Made by a program: the position numbers and the translations under genes
Shown here: positions 59,801 through 64,000 of the stretch, piece by piece
Layout: the number at the start of each line of letters is the position of its first letter
Numbering within the stretch: position 1 is the first letter of the stretch
Notes under the pieces: generated by a model
Databases searched by the model: none
What the model saw: only the letters and a program-made list of their open reading frames with translations
What the model was told of the DNA's origin: nothing
Source of the DNA: Trachythela sp. YZ-2020
Taxonomy: Eukaryota; Cnidaria; Anthozoa; Malacalcyonacea; Clavulariidae
Direction of reading: 5' to 3'
DNA: 64,000 nucleotides
Assembly: GCA_016169945.1 (NCBI GenBank)
Contig: JADLSH010000388.1
Span: 3,918,501-3,982,500, forward strand

Positions 59801-62800
59801 CTCTTCACTGTAAGTAACATTATATTTTTACAGGGTTTTTAAACTTTCTTTTTACTTCTGTCTTAAATAAATCAAACAATTGGGAAATATTTTCAGATTT
59901 CAACACTGCTTTTCAATCTGAAAAATGAAAACAAATCTACCAGCCCATTGCCACACTGGCATTGAAAAAGTGAAATTGAAGGAAAACTGACTTTCAGTCA
60001 AGGTCCATAAAAACAGTCTGATAGATTAATATTGAGAATTACGTCAAACATGCATGGGATTTCAATCTTTTGAACGCACAGTATGTACTACTTAATAGTA
60101 TGCGTTGATAGTTCTTTGTGTGTTTATTAATCATGTGGTTATTTACCATAGTGCTGTGTGCATCTATTTATGCCTTTGGTTTTTTTGCTCTAAATTTAAT
60201 GTTTAAATCATTACTTGATCATGTTGCTAGGAGTCGTGGAGAAACGATATCGAGAAACAACTTAAAGATTTTTTATCTGAGCAGTTGAAATCTGACGAGA
60301 AACCGGAGCTATATAATCTATTTGTATCCTTGATTTAGTAAACTAAATTATATTATTATCAATTATATAACACTTATTTCTTTATTTATAATTACAAAAC
60401 ACCTATTTATGATCTAGTTTTTTCCTTAACTGTGTGTATAGAAAGCGCGACCCGAAGTTATTGATAAGGGTTAGTATAGACTACGATTAAGTTATATAAT
60501 AAGCCGAAAATTCGGTGAATACGAGAAATCGCACAACTGTCATGTATGGCTAAAAGCCTAAATACTTAAATAATTGATTGAGTGCTTGAGAAATAATAGG
60601 GGTGTGAACCAATGAATGACCAAGGTTCAGGCCTTAAAATATCGGTCAGCAGTGCCGTCGGTCAAAATGTCCGGTGTCTTTCAGAATGGGTCGGACATTT
60701 TTATAATTATGTCCGATTGCCTTATGTTTAGTTTGGCGCGAAAATGTATTATTTTAAAATCGTATACTGACGCTAAATGTTGGGCAGTTATGCATTGATA
60801 CTTTAAGGCCCGATCAAACGTCCGAGAACGCAAGTCAACGCAAGTAAACTTGCGTTGACTTACGATGCGACTGGTCAAACGAATACCCGGCTCCGCTGTC
60901 ACGCTTAGCGGACCACATAACAGCTCTGATAAACATTTACGGGGTAAATTTACGTCGGACAAAGTTAAAGTTTGGTCGGACATCAATACAGTTGGGTCGG
61001 ACAAACGGTAAACCTCAATTTTCCTTCGGTCGGACAGAATGTCCGGTGCGTTTCTTTCTTGGTCGGACAATTTCACGAATGGGTCGGACAATGTCCGTGA
61101 CCGACCGATATTTTAAGGCCTGAAGGTTGTATTGGGTTGCTTGGTAAGTTGTATAGAACTGGTAAAACCAAGTGCTGAAATTCTATTTGTTCATGCAATG
61201 GTTAGAACACAATATTCTTGGGTCAACTATAAGTACAAGTATTCCAAAATTGAAGACATCAATTACTTTTGTACAATTACAATGTTGATAAAATTTATTC
61301 AAGTATTGAAAAATGTATTAATTTCTTTCAGAACGTCAGCAATATAACGATCATATCAAAGTTTTGAAAAACCAGCTTACTGAAGCAGAGACAAAGTTGA
61401 TGGGATACTTCAAGAAATTTAGTCAAATACAGGTACAGTCGCATATTACTTGATTGGTTCGTAAGTGCGCTTGATTCTTACTCAAATTGAATAGATTGAA
61501 ATGTTTTGAATTGGGATAATGTACAGTTTATCTTAATTGCTATTTCTGCATGAGGGGCTTCGGTGGCACAGTCGTCAGAACAAGCGCCTGTCACCTCTGA
61601 GATCGTGAGTTAGGATCGAATACTGATTGAACATAGATGAACATAGATGCCTCACTGGAAAGTTTGGAAATCGCGCAACCGAGATTTTGAAAATTTAATA
61701 GTAAATGTATAGAGGAATCAAAATTGCGCGCCCGAATCTCGGTTGCGCGATACAAACTTTCCAGAGTGGCATAGATGCATGCATGTAGATTCACAAACCC
61801 ATCAGCGTTTGCATACAGTTGCTGCAGTTATACATACATATTGTGATTCGTTTATGGTGATTTGCAAACTTTGCCGTTATTATGTCAGTCCCTCTTTAAT
61901 TCACATGTATTTTACAATATTATTTTAAAGGGAGACTATCATAAGTTGATTGGTATTGCGGCAGAGCTGGTAGACTCGTTGGAAGATACGATACGAGGAA
62001 AAATGGTAGGTTATTAACTTATTACTCCAGTTATTTATTGAGGTCTTTTGTGATTGCAATATTGCAAACTTCTGAAGACCTGATACCAAGACATGTACAT
62101 CCATATCTTTCACAATTGTTAGGCATGCATTTCAAAACCATTCTTAACTTGAGTTCACTTAGAGACTGCATACCTCCACCAGCAAATCAAGTCAAGTATT
62201 CATGCATAAATTATACAAGCATAAATTATTCATGCATAAATTATACATGCTAATTACGCATTCAGTTCTGTTCAGCCGAAGAAAGCAAGATAAACTTTTG
62301 TAAATTTCTCGTCCAATTTTCTTTCAAACTGAACCAAAATCTGATCGATTTGGCCAACGGCCATTAGCTCTGCAAATTGTCGTATTAGATCAGTGTTTTC
62401 AATAATTATTGTAATAGCAGGCTGAATTTCAAGAATAGGCGTCTGTGCTCAAATTTCCACAAGAGAGAATATATAGATTGCAATAAAAAAAAAAAAAATG
62501 GCCGTGAAAGCCTTAATAAGGGCGGGCGGTACGCGCCTTTTAACCAACTTTTTTGAAACGATTAGATTGTGATATTTTTTAGATATCGTTCTCACAGACA
62601 GACAAACAAACACACACACAAACAAACTCAGGTAGATATAACAGGTAGATTACCTCCACCAGGAGGTAACAACGTTAATAAATTATTGCTAAATCTTCAT
62701 AGATTTCGTCGGAATATATTCAAGATCTTTGTGCACGATTGTTTAGTGCACCTACGCAAACATCGATGGACATGACCAAACCTGGCACAGTAAGACCATC

Positions 62801-63916
62801 TATTTCAACGGGTGTATTATAAATATACCGTTTAAATCCTCTATGAAGCCTAGGGGTGCACCAGTGTTTTTTTCTATCCGGCCGGATGCCGGATATTGCT
62901 TATGTAAGGTTTTCAGGATGTGTGGTAGAAGTTGGCTTCATCATGCTTAGACATGAAATGATGTTGACTCATTGTTAAATAACATTATTTACCCAGTTAG
63001 TTTTATTTTGGGGTTTTGGTAGATTTTTCTGGCTGTTTAAGACAGTTGACTACAACTACAACGACGAACAGATATTGTAAATGTATTTACCTGTTTTGTT
63101 AAATTCATGTTTAAATCACCTCTTTCCTTTGTATTTCTACTCTATATCAGTTTATATATATTGAAATTAACATTTTTATTTAATGCGGAGTTTTGAGAAT
63201 ATCCCGATTATCCGGTATGTTATTAATATCCGGCCGGATACCGGATAATCAAAATATCTCAATATCCGGCCGGATATGATATCCGCATTATCCGGTGCAC
63301 CCCTAATGAAGTCCCCCCCCCGTGGTTTTATTTATTCCAGGCACGTTTTAGAGGGGCTTACTGGAGAGGGTGTGGAGGCTTAATAGAAGGAGGGGCCAGC
63401 TTTATAGGAGGGGGAGGGGGGCTTTATGCTGACTTTACTGTGCTTTACCGAAACATAGCAAGTGAGAAATTTGGTAAACTATGGAGAATTCCAGGCCAAA
63501 TAAAAATATCTAATCAATACAAGCGTGTTTCTTTGTTGTGGATGGGAGGGGGCTTAATAGAAGGAGGTGGAGGGAGGGGTTTTTCACAACGTATTTATTA
63601 CAACTTGTTTTACTTAAAATTAAAGTCTTGATCGTTTTATAGACTTCCAATATGCTCCGAGCTTCGATTGCAAAAACTAGTCTAAGGTAAACAACATCAA
63701 GCTGGATTGTTATATGTTATCCATATATACTGTATATTTCTCAACGTCCGTTTCAAAATCCTTATACTATATATGGAAATAATACTTACTTTTCTTTCAC
63801 TATACAGTAGTATGGAGAACATGAATTATCAGTCGTTGGACTTCGAAAAAATTAGAAACGATTTGACAAATTTACCTGAACGAAAGAAAGGATTTTTACT
63901 GCAAGCTTTGAGATGG
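56888..63916 (+). CDS. ARMC9: ARMC9 homologue (LisH/armadillo ciliary protein), N-terminal part
   Basis: Exons: 56888-56938, 58666-58791, 58877-59047, 59663-59809, 60231-60323, 60442-60469, 61332-61432, 61931-62005, 62703-62789, 63643-63686 and 63808(or 63811)-about 63916. The product starts [21 protein letters not shown], a LisH motif. It continues with blocks I recall from vertebrate ARMC9: [55 protein letters not shown] and FLLQALRW. The armadillo repeats and C-terminus lie beyond the right edge. ARMC9 acts at the basal body and cilium in vertebrates and is linked to Joubert syndrome; the same role here is inferred. The 28-nt exon 6 follows a U12-type intron. Introns carry at least three DNA-transposon-like insertions. 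The last donor (GTTGGT at 63917, or GTAGAC at 63921) is uncertain. Confidence 0.9.
57602..58334 (+). mobile_element. DNA transposon remnant with a HTH domain ORF, in ARMC9 intron 1
   Basis: Ends CAGCCCTCGAAAAAAGGGCT and, reverse-complemented, CAGCCCTCAAAAACGAGGCT. TGGTGAGA or GTGAGA flanks both sides. Inside, 58012-58204 encodes [18 protein letters not shown] followed by a helix-turn-helix-like region ([16 protein letters not shown]) and stops. This looks like the paired-like HTH of a transposase, only about 60 residues, without a catalytic domain. Subterminal GACCTGGGTCAGATTT/GGTCGGCA words repeat. Confidence 0.6.
60324..60441 (+). other. U12-type (minor spliceosome) intron in ARMC9
   Basis: 118-nt intron. 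The 5' splice site is GTATCCTT, the U12 consensus. The branch-point region is TTTTCCTTAAC at 60420-60430 and the acceptor TATAG lies 11 bases further on. The following 28-nt exon (KARPEVIDK plus one base) restores the phase needed by the exon at 61332 ([10 protein letters not shown]). Without it the frame breaks, so the call rests on motif and phase together. Confidence 0.85.
60628..61122. mobile_element. hAT-like MITE in ARMC9 intron
   Basis: Ends CAGGCCTTAAAATATCGGTC and GACCGATATTTTAAGGCCTG form inverted repeats; AAGGTT flanks both sides. The interior has many GTCGGACA words in both orientations, which creates an artificial ORF rich in Met-Ser-Asp on the minus strand. Non-autonomous. Confidence 0.7.
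62851..63305. mobile_element. hAT-like MITE with CCGGATA-rich ends
   Basis: Ends TAGGGGTGCACC and GGTGCACCCCTA. The 8-bp flanks ATGAAGCC and ATGAAGTC differ at one base, the size expected for hAT insertion. Subterminal TATCCGGCCGGAT palindromes are repeated. Lies between ARMC9 exons 62703 and 63643. Confidence 0.75.
63340..63600. repeat. G-rich GGAGGCTTAATAGAAGGAG repeat pair
   Basis: Two copies (63340-63425 and 63530-63585) of purine-rich GGGGGCTTAATAGAAGGAG/GGAGGGAGGGG words flank an AT-rich 100-base spacer. No coding value. Lies just upstream of ARMC9 exon 63643. Confidence 0.4.
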
Positions 63917-64000
63917 GTTGGTAGACATTTGAAATGATATTTGCACTGTCCTGATAACATTTGGAAGAATTTTTATGTAATATACATTATTTAACTAAAA

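Noticed and set aside
60681..61091. 136-codon minus-strand ORF with repeated Met-Ser-Asp words
   Set aside because: Lies wholly inside the hAT-like MITE and is generated by its GTCGGACA repeats.

Overview
This is a window of an AT-rich, intron-dense, repeat-dense animal genome. Spliced genes, GT-AG introns, one U12-type intron, tRNA-derived SINEs, hAT-like transposons and LINE tails all point to a metazoan. The repeat style and the presence of M13 peptidases plus ARMC9 suggest a marine invertebrate, probably a cnidarian, but the species is inference only. No prokaryotic, organellar or viral gene was recognised.

Layout. (1) 12-25695, minus strand: the 5' two thirds of an M13 metallopeptidase gene (neprilysin / endothelin-converting-enzyme family). 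Eleven exons of the shared ectodomain lie between 12 and 9455. The catalytic 3' half lies off the left edge. Upstream of the shared exons are four separate 5' modules: 25695+22577 (two exons), 18215, 16628 and 11767. Each encodes its own cytoplasmic tail, transmembrane helix and first M13 cysteine pair. All four end in the same intron phase, with identical spacing to the shared acceptor at 9455. This is a protocadherin-like arrangement of variable first exons on a constant ectodomain. (2) 25.7-38.3 kb: gene-poor spacer with foldback elements, a LINE tail, an array of tRNA-like repeats in both orientations and a local duplication. (3) 38272-52809, plus strand: a complete 20-exon M13 paralogue, head-to-head with the first, with seven matched exons of identical length. 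It keeps HELTH, NAYY, ENIAD and a C-terminal Cys-Asn-Ile-Trp, but has Tyr at the conserved transition-state His position, has lost one of the first two cysteines, and uses two apparent GC-AG introns. (4) 52.8-56.9 kb: intergenic, with one unexplained spliced-looking exon on the minus strand. (5) 56888-63916+, plus strand: the N-terminal part of ARMC9 (LisH / armadillo ciliary-base protein). It has 11 coding exons, including a 28-nt microexon after a textbook U12-type intron. It continues off the right edge.

The two M13 genes would make type II membrane zinc endopeptidases that cut peptides at the cell surface or in the secretory pathway. The interchangeable 5' modules of the minus-strand gene would change the cytosolic tail and promoter without changing the enzyme. 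ARMC9 is unrelated in function.

Other highlights: a complete hammerhead-ribozyme fold on the minus strand at 21223-21266, inside the long 5' intron of the first M13 gene; several large palindromes; minisatellites with 5-, 10-, 12- and 19-bp units; and a transposon that split a 10-bp minisatellite. Exon boundaries were read by eye from splice motifs, reading phase and family alignment. No search was run.
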